From contig NZ_CP029186.1 in assembly GCF_003096035.1 (NCBI RefSeq), positions 3,765,001 through 3,829,000 of the forward strand: a stretch of DNA of 64,000 nt. Direction: 5' to 3'. The notes below the pieces were generated by a model. The model was given only the letters and a program-made list of their open reading frames with translations, had not been told where the DNA came from and searched no databases. Origin of the DNA: Flavobacterium album. Lineage in GTDB: Bacteria > Bacteroidota > Bacteroidia > Flavobacteriales > Flavobacteriaceae. Below, piece by piece: positions 1 through 8,699 of the stretch (positions are counted from its first letter, which is position 1; every line of letters starts with the position of its first letter). The position numbers were made by a program, and so were the translations under genes.

Positions 1-157
1 TTCCGGGTTAAACCCCGAACCCACAACCCGTAACCCTAAACCGGATTACTGTGCTTTCTATATTTTTCTACTTTTTGAATTTTATCTCAATATGTCAATG
101 AACTTGTGGCGTGTCGACACAGACAATTACTTATCTGCGACCGACTTTTAGCCGTTG
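1..157. other. 16S-23S spacer, distal part (23S lies off the left edge)
   Basis: This is spacer between tRNA-Ala and the 23S gene, which would begin to the left of the window because the operon is read on the minus strand. The first 45 bases are a low-complexity series of short direct repeats (aaccccgaaccc / aacccgtaaccc). I see no gene here. Confidence 0.7.
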
Positions 158-231
158 TGGAGAATATCGGAGTCGAACCGATGACCTCCTGCGTGCAAGG
201 CAGGCGCTCTAGCCAGCTGAGCTAATCCCCC
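158..231 (-). tRNA. tRNA-Ala (anticodon TGC)
   Basis: On the minus strand a 74-nt cloverleaf can be drawn. The acceptor GGGGGAT pairs with ATTCTCC and is followed by discriminator A. The anticodon stem CCTGC/GCAGG encloses the loop CTTGCAC, giving anticodon TGC. The T arm has the usual GGTTCGACTCC form. No CCA is encoded. Its place after tRNA-Ile in the 16S-23S spacer is the usual arrangement. Confidence 0.97.
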
Positions 232-239
232 ATTCTTTT

Positions 240-360
240 TGAATTACGAATGACGAATTATGAATTATGATAATCCATTACCCATAACTTCCAGAATTTC
301 CTTTTTTTTCAAGTCGAAGCGCTTTCAATCCGTAATTCGTAATTTACAAATTCGTAATTG
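240..360. repeat. AT-rich short repeats between the two tRNAs
   Basis: Between the tRNAs, 240-268 consists of near-tandem copies of gaattacgaa/gaattatgaa. An inverted version (gtaattcgtaatttacaaattcgtaatt) lies at 333-360. The two could fold together in the spacer transcript. Simple repeats of this kind are common in flavobacterial spacers; I assign no function. Confidence 0.5.
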
Positions 361-364
361 TTTG

Positions 365-438
365 TAGTCCCGGGCAGACTCGAACTGCCGACCCCTACAT
401 TATCAGTGTAGTACTCTAACCAGCTGAGCTACGAGACT
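365..438 (-). tRNA. tRNA-Ile (anticodon GAT)
   Basis: On the minus strand the acceptor AGTCTCG pairs with CGGGACT and is followed by discriminator A. The anticodon stem CTACA/TGTAG encloses CTGATAA, giving anticodon GAT (Ile). The D arm (AGCTCAGCTGGTTAGAG) and T arm (GGCAGTTCGAGTCTGCC) are canonical. It lies between 16S and tRNA-Ala in the rRNA operon spacer. Confidence 0.97.
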
Positions 439-444
439 ATTTTA

Positions 445-521
445 TTTCAGATTGTTGATTTCAGATTTCAGATTTCCATGCTGCATGGCAACTTGAAACC
501 TTAAACCTGAAACTTTAAACC
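445..521. repeat. TTTCAGAT / TTAAACC simple repeats in the 16S-tRNA spacer
   Basis: 445-476 holds iterations of ATTTCAGAT. The same motif forms the ends of the MITE-like elements at 18257-18413 and 20413-20513. 491-521 holds TTGAAACCTTAAACC followed by TGAAACTTTAAACC. They lie in the spacer between 16S and tRNA-Ile. Confidence 0.55.
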
Positions 522-611
522 TTTTCAGCTCTCTTCTTCTTGTATTTTTTGAACTAACAGCGAGAGTAAGTATCTCTTTACTTACTATTGAAGACCTGAG
601 ACCGTGTCTCT

Positions 612-2129
<1,518 letters not shown>

Positions 2130-2249
2130 ATGTTTTTATATTTTTACGATCTTAATTCAGGTCTTTTTCAATAATTCGCTAAGAGCTTCTTACTCTCTCT
2201 TATGCTGTCAATCCAATATGTCTATGAACGTATCATTCTTCTTATTTCT

Positions 2250-2288
2250 CGCTAACTTCGTTCGCCGTAGCGGCTCTCTGTGTTAGCG
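2250..2288 (-). other. Hairpin at the start of the rRNA leader
   Basis: CGCTAAC at 2250-2256 and GTTAGCG at 2282-2288 are perfect inverted arms around a 25-nt loop that contains a smaller GCCGTAGCGGC-like stem. Read on the minus strand, this hairpin would be the first thing transcribed from promoter P1, whose start is expected at about 2286-2289. It may take part in leader processing or antitermination; that is inference. Confidence 0.4.
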
Positions 2289-2292
2289 GGTG

Positions 2293-2322
2293 CAAAAGTA
2301 CAACTTCTTTTTAAACCCGCAA
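2293..2322 (-). promoter_or_regulatory. rrn promoter P1
   Basis: On the minus strand there is -33 TTG (2322-2320), a 19-nt spacer and -7 TACTTTTG (2300-2293), then the GC-rich discriminator CACCCGC. This matches the Bacteroidetes sigma consensus TTG-N17-23-TAnnTTTG. It would give a leader of about 160 nt ahead of 16S. A GC-rich discriminator fits growth-rate or stringent control (inference). Confidence 0.75.
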
Positions 2323-2418
2323 GCGTTTTGAAAACTTTTTTTAATTTATTTTCTAAAGCTTATTTTTCAGTATTTTTTTGAAGTGAACTTGCTTCCTTTT
2401 CCTTTCGGTTAGGGAGGG

Positions 2419-2450
2419 CAAAGATAATTTCTTTTCCCTTTACAATCCAA
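2419..2450 (-). promoter_or_regulatory. rrn promoter P2 (candidate)
   Basis: On the minus strand the -7 box TATCTTTG lies at 2426-2419. A -33 TTG is available at 2450-2448 (21-nt spacer) or 2445-2443 (16-nt spacer). It sits between P1 and P3 upstream of the same rRNA operon. Unlike P1 and P3, its discriminator is CCCTCCC. Confidence 0.6.
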
Positions 2451-2577
2451 ATCTTTTTTTACTTTTTTTTAAGCTTCCCTTTTTTGACTGCCACCCTACT
2501 TAGTATAGTAAAGCGCCCGTCTTTAAAGGGCCGTTTGCGTTTCAGTCTGTCTAAGAACATTGCCTTGAATGCGGGTG

Positions 2578-2607
2578 CAAAAGTAGGCACTTATTCCGCT
2601 TTTCCAA
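2578..2607 (-). promoter_or_regulatory. rrn promoter P3
   Basis: On the minus strand there is -33 TTG (2607-2605), a 19-nt spacer and -7 TACTTTTG (2585-2578), followed by CACCCGC. The 15-nt block TACTTTTGCACCCGC is identical to that of P1. This duplication and the matching 19-nt spacing make it the furthest-upstream promoter of the rRNA operon. Confidence 0.7.
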
Positions 2608-2825
2608 ACTTTTCAACGCCTTTTTTTTATCTTTTTTCTTCGCTTTTCCTTAACTCTTTGTTAACGTGGTTTTTGACACAGAAAGTTTTTTGAAGTTTTT
2701 TTGAGAGAAGGGTTATTTCGCGAAGGACACAAAGAAGACGCAAAGTTTCGCGAAGCTTTCTCAATAAAGCGAAAGATGAGGCAAGCTCGCAGAGGCTTCC
2801 TGCACCTGCGGTGCAAGAAAAGAAT

Positions 2826-2989
2826 CCTCACCCCCGGCTTCACGATCAATCAGGACGTACTATCTCAAGGAGAGGGAAGCCAGGACGGTATTCATCATAT
2901 ATATAGGGACGCTAACCTGAATAGTCCTCCCCCCCGGGCTCCCGATCAATCGGGACAAGCTATCTCCCAAGGAGAGGGGAGCCGGAACG
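2826..2989. repeat. Imperfect direct repeat (about 62 bp, two units)
   Basis: Unit 1 (2826-2887) and unit 2 (2926-2989) share CCTC-CCCCCGG-CT, CGATCAATC-GGAC, CTATCTC-AAGGAGAGGG and AGCC-GGACG in the same order. Unit 2 contains the palindrome TCCCGATCAATCGGGA. The preceding stretch (2701-2760) has the acgcaaag/cgcgaag motif seen again at 33798-33925. The region is non-coding; the open frame across it is fortuitous. Confidence 0.6.
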
Positions 2990-3052
2990 TGCTTACTCGT
3001 ATTTGAGTGAAGCTGACACCATAACATAACAAATATACGGATAGATGGCTCT

Positions 3053-3119
3053 TAGCCCTGATAGCAGCGGCATCCCCCCGCCTTTTTCGGCGGGGATAAA
3101 GCGGATAGCAGGAAAATGG
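3053..3119 (+). repeat. Dispersed structured element, copy A
   Basis: It contains TAGCCCTGATAGCAGCGG, then CATCC, a hairpin (CCCCGCC, short T-rich loop, GGCGGGG), then GATAAAGCGGATAGCAGGAA and AATGG. The same order of conserved blocks recurs at 8482-8546, 35583-35637 and, inverted, 35176-35239. Variation is concentrated in the hairpin, as expected of a folded RNA or palindromic repeat. It lies 120 nt upstream of the gene at 3241. Confidence 0.6.
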
Positions 3120-3240
3120 ATGGCTGGAAATGAAACGACGTTTCGCTCCTTATATACTATATAGTGTTTAAGGCAAAAATTTGGTGGCGGAATACAGCCT
3201 GTAATTAAAATCCTTACTTTAGTAACCTAAAACAACTATT

Positions 3241-3738
3241 ATGAATGATGCTCATTTTCACCTTACGGTAAACCATTTGCCTATTATTATTCCCGGGATC
3301 GCATTGTTAGTCATACTTGGCGGCTTCATATTTAAGTCGGAGATCGTGAAGCGTACCGCTTATTTCCTGTTTATCATTGGTGCCCTGAGCACGTTTGTGG
3401 CTTTTTCGAGTGGCGAGGGCGCCGAAGAAGTTGTGGAACATATGGGCGCTGACCATCACCTGATCCACGAACATGAAGAAATGGCGGAAACCTTCGCACT
3501 TTTTTCGCATGCGCTGGGACTTCTTTCCCTAGTTGGGCTATGGGCCAACTGGAAACGCAAAAAATTCTCGAACATTATTGCTATCATTGTTATATTCGTA
3601 TCAGCCGCGGCGCTTTACTGCGGAAGGGCAACCGGGACTACAGGCGGCGAGATAATGCATACTGAGATCAGGAATGATAATGGTGGTGCCCCATCTTCTG
3701 CTACAGAAGAAAAACATGAGGAGCACGATGACCATTAA
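3241..3738 (+). CDS. DUF2231-like multi-pass membrane protein
   Basis: 165 residues. Four hydrophobic segments are visible (about 13-27, 37-55, 87-100 and 107-125), followed by a hydrophilic, histidine- and glutamate-rich tail ending EEHDDH. The N-terminus MNDAHFHLTVNHLPI, with a histidine pair before TM1, resembles DUF2231 and related cytochrome-b561-like proteins, which place histidines at membrane boundaries; haem or metal binding is possible but unproven. A second histidine cluster (HMGADHHLIHEHEE) lies in the loop after TM2. The gene stands alone: it is downstream of repeat copy A and convergent with the acyltransferase gene, from which it is separated by a long hairpin. A weak -7-like TACTTTAG precedes it. 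Confidence 0.65.
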   Translation: MNDAHFHLTVNHLPIIIPGIALLVILGGFIFKSEIVKRTAYFLFIIGALSTFVAFSSGEGAEEVVEHMGADHHLIHEHEEMAETFALFSHALGLLSLVGLWANWKRKKFSNIIAIIVIFVSAAALYCGRATGTTGGEIMHTEIRNDNGGAPSSATEEKHEEHDDH

Positions 3739-3758
3739 TTATATCTGTTATTAATTCG

Positions 3759-3820
3759 AATTAGTCCAATTATTTTGGTATCTCGACTGCGCTCGATATG
3801 ACAAAATAATTGGACTAATT
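3759..3820. terminator. Long hairpin between convergent genes (bidirectional terminator or repeat)
   Basis: The arms 3759-3777 and 3802-3820 are a perfect 19-bp inverted repeat. The 24-nt centre contains TCTCGACTGCGCTCGATATG, itself partly palindromic. The centre resembles the common Bacteroidetes intergenic motif GTCATNTCGAGCG-AGTCGAGA. The position between convergent genes suits bidirectional termination. Confidence 0.65.
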
Positions 3821-3837
3821 TGTATTTACAAGTTGCA

Positions 3838-4950
3838 TTACCTTAAAAATTTCCCGCTAAGCCATTTCCGTACCGGCTCATCATACAGCTTAAGACAGAC
3901 ATAGGCCAGCACAATAGCTGACACAAAAAGCAGCAGACTTACCGGCCAGGCTTCGCTGATGGGCTTCCTGGTATCGGATATCCATCCTGTATATATGTAG
4001 ATAAGCGGATAGTGGGTTATATATATGGGATAAGAAATATCGCCAAGAAATTTATTTACGCGCGATTCGTTTTTACCCTTTAGGCCTCCACTTGCTCCTA
4101 TATATACTATAAGTGGAAAAATGAAGATGATACTCAGCGAGTCATACAGGCCATTTGCCCATAAATGTTCGCTCCCCCCTACCCTTGGCATGGCCAGCAC
4201 GGCAATTACCAACAAGCTGCTCCACAAAAAAGCATTATTGATGCGTCCGGGCTTTACTACACGCTGCAACAGCAATCCTGCAAAGAAGGGGTACATTAGC
4301 CGCGCAAAGCCAACATGAAGCTGGGCCGCATTTAAAGACCATCCGCCCACTACATCGCCGTTAGTACCGGTAACCGCCATGTGCACCAACCCGAAGGCCG
4401 ACAGGAACACCAATACAGAAAGTGCCATTTTGGAAAAATTCTTTACAATAAGTGCGTACAATATATTGGCAATATATTCATAGAACAGTGACCATGCAGG
4501 GCCATTAAGCGGATGCATCTCGCCCCAGCCGCGCAAATCCATTGACGGTGGAACCGGAAGCATAGTGCAACCTATGAGCATAATGAGTAACATTTGCCAT
4601 AGGGGGATTTCGCTTATCCCGGGAAAAATGGCTGAGTCCTGAAAGTAAAAGCCGATTGCTCCTATGACCATACCCATTATCACCATGGGTTGCAGCCGTA
4701 TAAGCCGCCGTTTGAAAAAGCCGCCAAGCGTCATCTTCCCCCAGCGGTCGTCATAGGCATATCCTACGACAAAACCCGAAAGCAGGAAGAAGAAATCGAC
4801 CGCCAGATAACCGTGGTTGATCACCTGATCGAGATGGCTTGTAGCATGCGTTTCAAATATATGAAAGGCCACTACGATGAGCGCCGCGACGCCACGGAGG
4901 CCATCGAGTATCGCATAATGGGGTTTTGATTGCAAAGGAGCTGCCTGCAT
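3838..4950 (-). CDS. Acyltransferase 3 family membrane protein (OafA/YrhL-like)
   Basis: 370 residues with about ten hydrophobic segments. The N-terminal block LDGLRGVAALIVVAFHIFE carries the Arg and His typical of acyltransferase family 3. It is followed by VDFFFLLSGFVVGYAYDDRW, the F-F-x-L-S-G-F motif of the same family. These proteins O-acylate surface glycans (LPS O-antigen, exopolysaccharide, peptidoglycan) or other exported molecules using acyl-CoA. The substrate cannot be read from the sequence, and no glycan genes adjoin it. It is divergent from the DKNYY-repeat gene at 5072 and convergent with the gene at 3241. Confidence 0.88.
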   Translation of the reverse strand: MQAAPLQSKPHYAILDGLRGVAALIVVAFHIFETHATSHLDQVINHGYLAVDFFFLLSGFVVGYAYDDRWGKMTLGGFFKRRLIRLQPMVIMGMVIGAIGFYFQDSAIFPGISEIPLWQMLLIMLIGCTMLPVPPSMDLRGWGEMHPLNGPAWSLFYEYIANILYALIVKNFSKMALSVLVFLSAFGLVHMAVTGTNGDVVGGWSLNAAQLHVGFARLMYPFFAGLLLQRVVKPGRINNAFLWSSLLVIAVLAMPRVGGSEHLWANGLYDSLSIIFIFPLIVYIGASGGLKGKNESRVNKFLGDISYPIYITHYPLIYIYTGWISDTRKPISEAWPVSLLLFVSAIVLAYVCLKLYDEPVRKWLSGKFLR

Positions 4951-5071
4951 TACGAATTTGGTTTGGTATAGAAATTGTTGGGAACCAAATTAAAAAAATA
5001 TTCAAGACGACTACCCTTATAAGTTTACTTTTACAATCATAAATAAGAAATATCAGCACCTATATATAAAA

Positions 5072-6691
5072 ATGAAAAAACTATTACCCCTACTATTGCT
5101 ATTAACCTTCGGGTCAACACAGGCTCAGACCCTTATACAGGGCTTTAGCCAGTGCACTTACCTGGAAAGCCCACTGTATATCATTAATGATAACAGCATT
5201 ATTTACCAGGATTGCAAGGTACGGAAGATCGTGTATGCCGACAGGGCAACGTTCCGACAGCCGAAATACAATGAGATTGGCGTAGCGATGGACAAAAACG
5301 GCATTTACTTTCAGGGAACATTCATGGCTATCGACACGACCGGGTTTCAGGTTGTGGGCCGCAATAATAACTACGGCGGCTATACCTGGCTTTGGAAAAC
5401 TAGGAACAAGGCGTATTGCAACCTGGACGAAATAACCGGTGTGGATGTGGCTACTTTTTCGGCTATAGAATGCCAGAACGGGCAGTATTTTAAAGACAAG
5501 AACTCGATCTACTATTTTGAAACTAAATTTGTAAAAATCGAGGGGTCGGATGGTGCTAGTGTGAACAAGACCTGTTCCGGATGGGTATACGATAAAAACT
5601 ATGTATATGCCGAAGGCAAGCCACTGCTATATAACGGCAAAAAGCTGAAACCTGTAAATGAGTCGCTGGCAAAAACTGCATCGGCAGTAGTTAACAGGCA
5701 ACTGCAACCCATTGCCGGTATGGATGCTGCCACAATAAAGGGTTTGTCCCGCTCCTATTCGATGGACAAAAATTTTGTATACTGGCATAATGAAAAAACA
5801 CCTATTAAACCGGCCAGCTTTAAAAACGTAAAAGTGTGGGACCAGGTGAACCGTGCTTATGTGTCTGATGGCATCCATGTATATGCAGGTGCCAAAATGC
5901 TCGAAAAAGATTTTGATGCGAAAACATTCGGGATGCTTCCCCATTCCGATTTTTGCTATGATAAAAATGGTGTGTATGAACGCCAGTGGATCGAAGCCAA
6001 AGAAATAGTGATCAATGCAAAATTCCCATTCAATTATACCACCCCTGTAAGCAAGGCCAATATGTTCATTACCGACAACAGCCGCTATATTGTTTACAAC
6101 GACCAGGCTTATGACCCGTGGGATAAGAAACTGTATAAAAACCTTACTCTGGAACAGGTTTCTTTACTAAATCAGGGGAAGCTGGAACTGAACGATGTGC
6201 ACAGCAATACCTCGCCTGTAACATGGATCAACCAGGTATTTTATATACAGGATAATATCATCACGTGGCGCAATGCGGGGAAGGTGCAGCAATTTAAGGA
6301 GATCGATGCAGCATCTTTTTCTATATTGAATTATAATATAGTAAAGGATAAAAGCCATGTGTATAACCTTTACCCGAAACTCACGGTGCTCCCTATAGAT
6401 GCTGCTACTGCAACAGTACTACAGGGAGGCTTCATAAAAGACAGGGACAGCGTTTATTTCAATGATAAAAAACTCCTCAGCAGCAAAGACGTTGAATTAC
6501 TGGCCATATTCCCGGGCTACCGTATGGGATGCAGCCAGGATACAAGATATCCAAGCGACTATTATTTTTTCAGGAATACCGAAGGATATTATTTGATCGA
6601 GACTACACACCCTGAATTTACTGTGAAATTTTTGGGGAAGGAATTTAAAGAGTCTTGGGATCCAAAACTGGTGGGGTTTGTTTTGGAGTAG
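5072..6691 (+). CDS. Secreted DKNYY-repeat protein
   Basis: 539 residues with a clear Sec signal (MKKLLPLLLLLTFGSTQAQ). The mature part is a long series of short units built around D-[KR]-[NDT]-x-[VI]-Y, for example MDKNGIYFQG, YDKNYVYAEG, MDKNFVYWHN, YDKNGVYERQ, KDKSHVYNLY and KDRDSVYFND. This is the DKNYY repeat family, whose function is unknown; such proteins are predicted to be exported and probably form a beta-rich repeat fold. The units occur in pairs with phrases such as DAATF/DAKTF before each DKN block. It stands alone, divergent from the acyltransferase. No sorting domain is seen at the C-terminus, so a periplasmic location is likely. Confidence 0.75.
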   Translation: MKKLLPLLLLLTFGSTQAQTLIQGFSQCTYLESPLYIINDNSIIYQDCKVRKIVYADRATFRQPKYNEIGVAMDKNGIYFQGTFMAIDTTGFQVVGRNNNYGGYTWLWKTRNKAYCNLDEITGVDVATFSAIECQNGQYFKDKNSIYYFETKFVKIEGSDGASVNKTCSGWVYDKNYVYAEGKPLLYNGKKLKPVNESLAKTASAVVNRQLQPIAGMDAATIKGLSRSYSMDKNFVYWHNEKTPIKPASFKNVKVWDQVNRAYVSDGIHVYAGAKMLEKDFDAKTFGMLPHSDFCYDKNGVYERQWIEAKEIVINAKFPFNYTTPVSKANMFITDNSRYIVYNDQAYDPWDKKLYKNLTLEQVSLLNQGKLELNDVHSNTSPVTWINQVFYIQDNIITWRNAGKVQQFKEIDAASFSILNYNIVKDKSHVYNLYPKLTVLPIDAATATVLQGGFIKDRDSVYFNDKKLLSSKDVELLAIFPGYRMGCSQDTRYPSDYYFFRNTEGYYLIETTHPEFTVKFLGKEFKESWDPKLVGFVLE

Positions 6692-6693
6692 AT

Positions 6694-6732
6694 TGGTTGA
6701 TAGTTGATAGTTGTCGGTTGTCGGTTGTCGGA
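6694..6732. repeat. Short tandem repeats (ttgatag / ttgtcgg)
   Basis: Just after the DKNYY gene, ggttgatagttgatag is followed by three copies of ttgtcgg. These simple direct repeats have no evident function. Confidence 0.5.
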
Positions 6733-6840
6733 TTATATGGGGAACAGGAAAACTAGGCACTCATATGGCGATGCAATTTTGCTGGTTTTGGTTTTAATCA
6801 AATTGATTACTTTAGTGGTTGAAATTGAACCTATTCAACC

Positions 6841-7443
6841 ATGAAAAAAATCACCCTAATCCTGCTATCGCTTGTTTTTTTTGCATTTACTGATTTTGAT
6901 TCTGTAACGGAAAGATCTCCGGAAACCTATACCGCAAAGTTTGAAACGACCAAAGGGGATTTTATTATAGAAGTCAATAGGAAATGGTCGCCCAATGCTG
7001 CCGACCGGTTGTATGAACTGATAAAGGACGGGTATTATGACAACACCCTTTTCTACAGGGTGGTGCCGGATTTTGTGGTGCAGTTTGGCAGTACGGATAC
7101 ACTGAAAATGAAAAAATGGAGCACCGGGGTTCCTGATGAAGAAGTGCTGCTCGGTAATAAAAAAGGAACGATAAGTTTTGCTCGCCTGGGTAAAGATTCC
7201 CGCAGCGCCGACCTGTTCATCAACCTGAAGGACAATACCCGCCTTGACACCATAACTTTTGAAGGCGTAAAAGGCTTTCCGGCTTTTGGCAATGTTACAA
7301 AAGGCATGGATGTCGTGGAGCAATTGTACTCAGGATATGGCGATAACACGCTTGAAGACGAAAACCTTTATGGCGACCGCGAGCTTTTTAAAAAAGCTTT
7401 CCCGAAACTGGATGGGATTAAAAGAGCTTATTTGGTGAAGTAG
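6841..7443 (+). CDS. Cyclophilin-type peptidyl-prolyl cis-trans isomerase, exported
   Basis: 200 residues with an N-terminal hydrophobic signal (residues 1-18). The cyclophilin domain follows: KFETTKGDFIIEVNRKWSPN, then DGYYDNTLFYRVVPDFVVQFG, which holds the F-x-R-V catalytic segment, and later KGTISFARLG and FGNVTKGMDVVE. It would catalyse prolyl isomerisation of exported proteins in the periplasm. The usual substrate-pocket Trp/His region is reduced to TITFEGVKGFPAFGNV, as in many bacterial cyclophilins. A possible promoter (TTG 6788-6790, 17 nt, TACTTTAG 6808-6815) precedes it. It appears monocistronic; the next gene is on the opposite strand. Confidence 0.88.
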   Translation: MKKITLILLSLVFFAFTDFDSVTERSPETYTAKFETTKGDFIIEVNRKWSPNAADRLYELIKDGYYDNTLFYRVVPDFVVQFGSTDTLKMKKWSTGVPDEEVLLGNKKGTISFARLGKDSRSADLFINLKDNTRLDTITFEGVKGFPAFGNVTKGMDVVEQLYSGYGDNTLEDENLYGDRELFKKAFPKLDGIKRAYLVK

Positions 7444-7477
7444 ATTTTGGATTGTTAGCAGTAGGCACCATAACATC

Positions 7478-7963
7478 TTACCTTTTTTTAAATGTCGGAT
7501 TACCATCATGTTCAAAGTGTATACCGTCTATAGTGTAATCACCCATTACACAGCCGTAACCTTCTGAAAACATAGTGAATTGCGACCACATAACCATCTT
7601 CATATTAGCAAGGATAAAAGGCTTTTGCCCGGGTATTAAAAAGTGGTACTGATAATTTACATTGAAGAACCTATCAGTTGACCCGGATCTCATTTTATTT
7701 TCAACATCTAATGGATTTTCCGCCGGACGTACATGCATTTTAAAAGAATCAAGCAGAACAGCATTATTATATTCCTGTACAACTATTGAATCAAATTCAG
7801 AATTATCAAAACCTTTAAACAAAAATAACTCATCATTAAAAGTTTTGGTTTCACTACACTTCCGCCTGTAGGTTTCCCGCTCCTTATCAGACCATCGTGT
7901 AGAACAACCGGATAATACACCTAATAAAACTAAAAGGTGGAGAGGAAATCTTTTAAAGCTCAA
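7478..7963 (-). CDS. Hypothetical lipoprotein, TTG start
   Basis: 161 residues. The N-terminus SFKRFPLHLLVLLGVLSGCS is a lipoprotein signal with lipobox LSGC. The only start that gives this signal is TTG at 7963; no ATG or GTG lies between the upstream in-frame stop and the lipobox. The rest is a compact mixed alpha/beta sequence (SIVVQEYNNAVLLDSFKMHV, YQYHFLIPGQKPFILANMKM) ending HFEHDGNPTFKKR. I do not recognise a family. It is convergent with the cyclophilin gene, 34 bp apart. Confidence 0.6.
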   Translation of the reverse strand: MSFKRFPLHLLVLLGVLSGCSTRWSDKERETYRRKCSETKTFNDELFLFKGFDNSEFDSIVVQEYNNAVLLDSFKMHVRPAENPLDVENKMRSGSTDRFFNVNYQYHFLIPGQKPFILANMKMVMWSQFTMFSEGYGCVMGDYTIDGIHFEHDGNPTFKKR

Positions 7964-8200
7964 ATTATATAGATTTTAGTAAATGGTAAACTTACTAAAA
8001 AATACCGATAAGTTAAATTAAGATACGAAGTCCTTGTTGAAGACAAGCTGCGATCAATATGACATTTTGTTATTTTTCAAGCAATTTATTTATACCACAA
8101 ATTACTGCTATTATAAAATTTTATAAATTAACTTTCATTTAATATAATGAAAACTCTAATTTAAGCATATTTGCATGAATTGCTAATTAAAGAAATGACT

Positions 8201-8383
8201 ATGCCGAAGAATATCACCAAATACAGGAAAAAAACGTTAGTATACGCACAAATTCACAATGACCCTGAGTACCGCTATGGTATTAATGGCTATGGCCGCA
8301 TTGTTTTGGGAACAATTATTGCCTTATCGATCGTTGTAATCTGCATCTCTGCCGCTTCTGCAGGCGGTACGCAGCCCTGGTAA
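8201..8383 (+). CDS. Small single-pass membrane protein, hypothetical
   Basis: 60 residues from ATG 8201; in-frame ATGs also exist at 8171 and 8195. A basic N-terminus (MPKNITKYRKKTLVYAQ) is followed by a soluble stretch and one TM segment (GTIIALSIVVICISAASAGG). I prefer 8201 because a near-consensus -7 box (CATATTTG, 8166-8173) overlaps the first ATG and would put the transcript start near 8180. It stands alone between two non-coding stretches. Function unknown. Confidence 0.5.
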   Translation: MPKNITKYRKKTLVYAQIHNDPEYRYGINGYGRIVLGTIIALSIVVICISAASAGGTQPW

Positions 8384-8699
8384 GAGCGCATATCAACACT
8401 CAAAGCTCCCTAACTCCTAAAGAGGTACATCTTTACTCCTACCGGCTACTGTAGCGCCAGATATAAAACTAACTTTCCTCTTAGCCCTGACCGCCGCGGT
8501 ATCCTGCCGCACCTGGAGGCAGATAAAGCGAAGGGCGGGAATAAGGTTACAAGAACGCCGGGACCATTCGCTCCGACGTTCAATGGTTATCATTCAAGCG
8601 GCAATGGTGCGTTGCTGTAGGGTCCTTCATCCCTTCAGGCCTGGTTCGATGACATAAATATACCTTATAACAATCGTTTAAAATCAAAAGGATCAGCCC
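8384..8699. other. Non-coding spacer upstream of thrS
   Basis: It contains repeat copy B (8482-8546). The remaining sequence, with fragments such as gaacgccgggaccattcg and ggtccttcatcccttcaggcc, looks like degenerate intergenic repeat. I see no gene and no T-box-like leader; T-boxes are in any case a Firmicutes/Actinobacteria feature. Confidence 0.5.
8482..8546 (+). repeat. Dispersed structured element, copy B
   Basis: The blocks TAGCCCTGA, CGCGGTATCC, hairpin CTGCC/GGCAG, GATAAAGCG, GGGCGGGAATAAGG follow in the same order as copy A. The hairpin sequence differs from copy A, but pairing is kept (TGCC with GGCA). It lies in the spacer upstream of thrS and ends about 150 nt before the thrS promoter. 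Confidence 0.55.

Noticed and set aside
2484..3006. Open frames of 69 and 101 codons in the spacer before 3241
   Set aside because: They cross promoter sequence and intergenic repeats, have no start context, and the peptides are low-complexity translations of the repeats.
8024..8066. A further copy of the TCGA-type core repeat (aagctgcgatcaatatgaca)
   Set aside because: Only partly similar to the core at 3779-3802, and without inverted arms; too degenerate to call.
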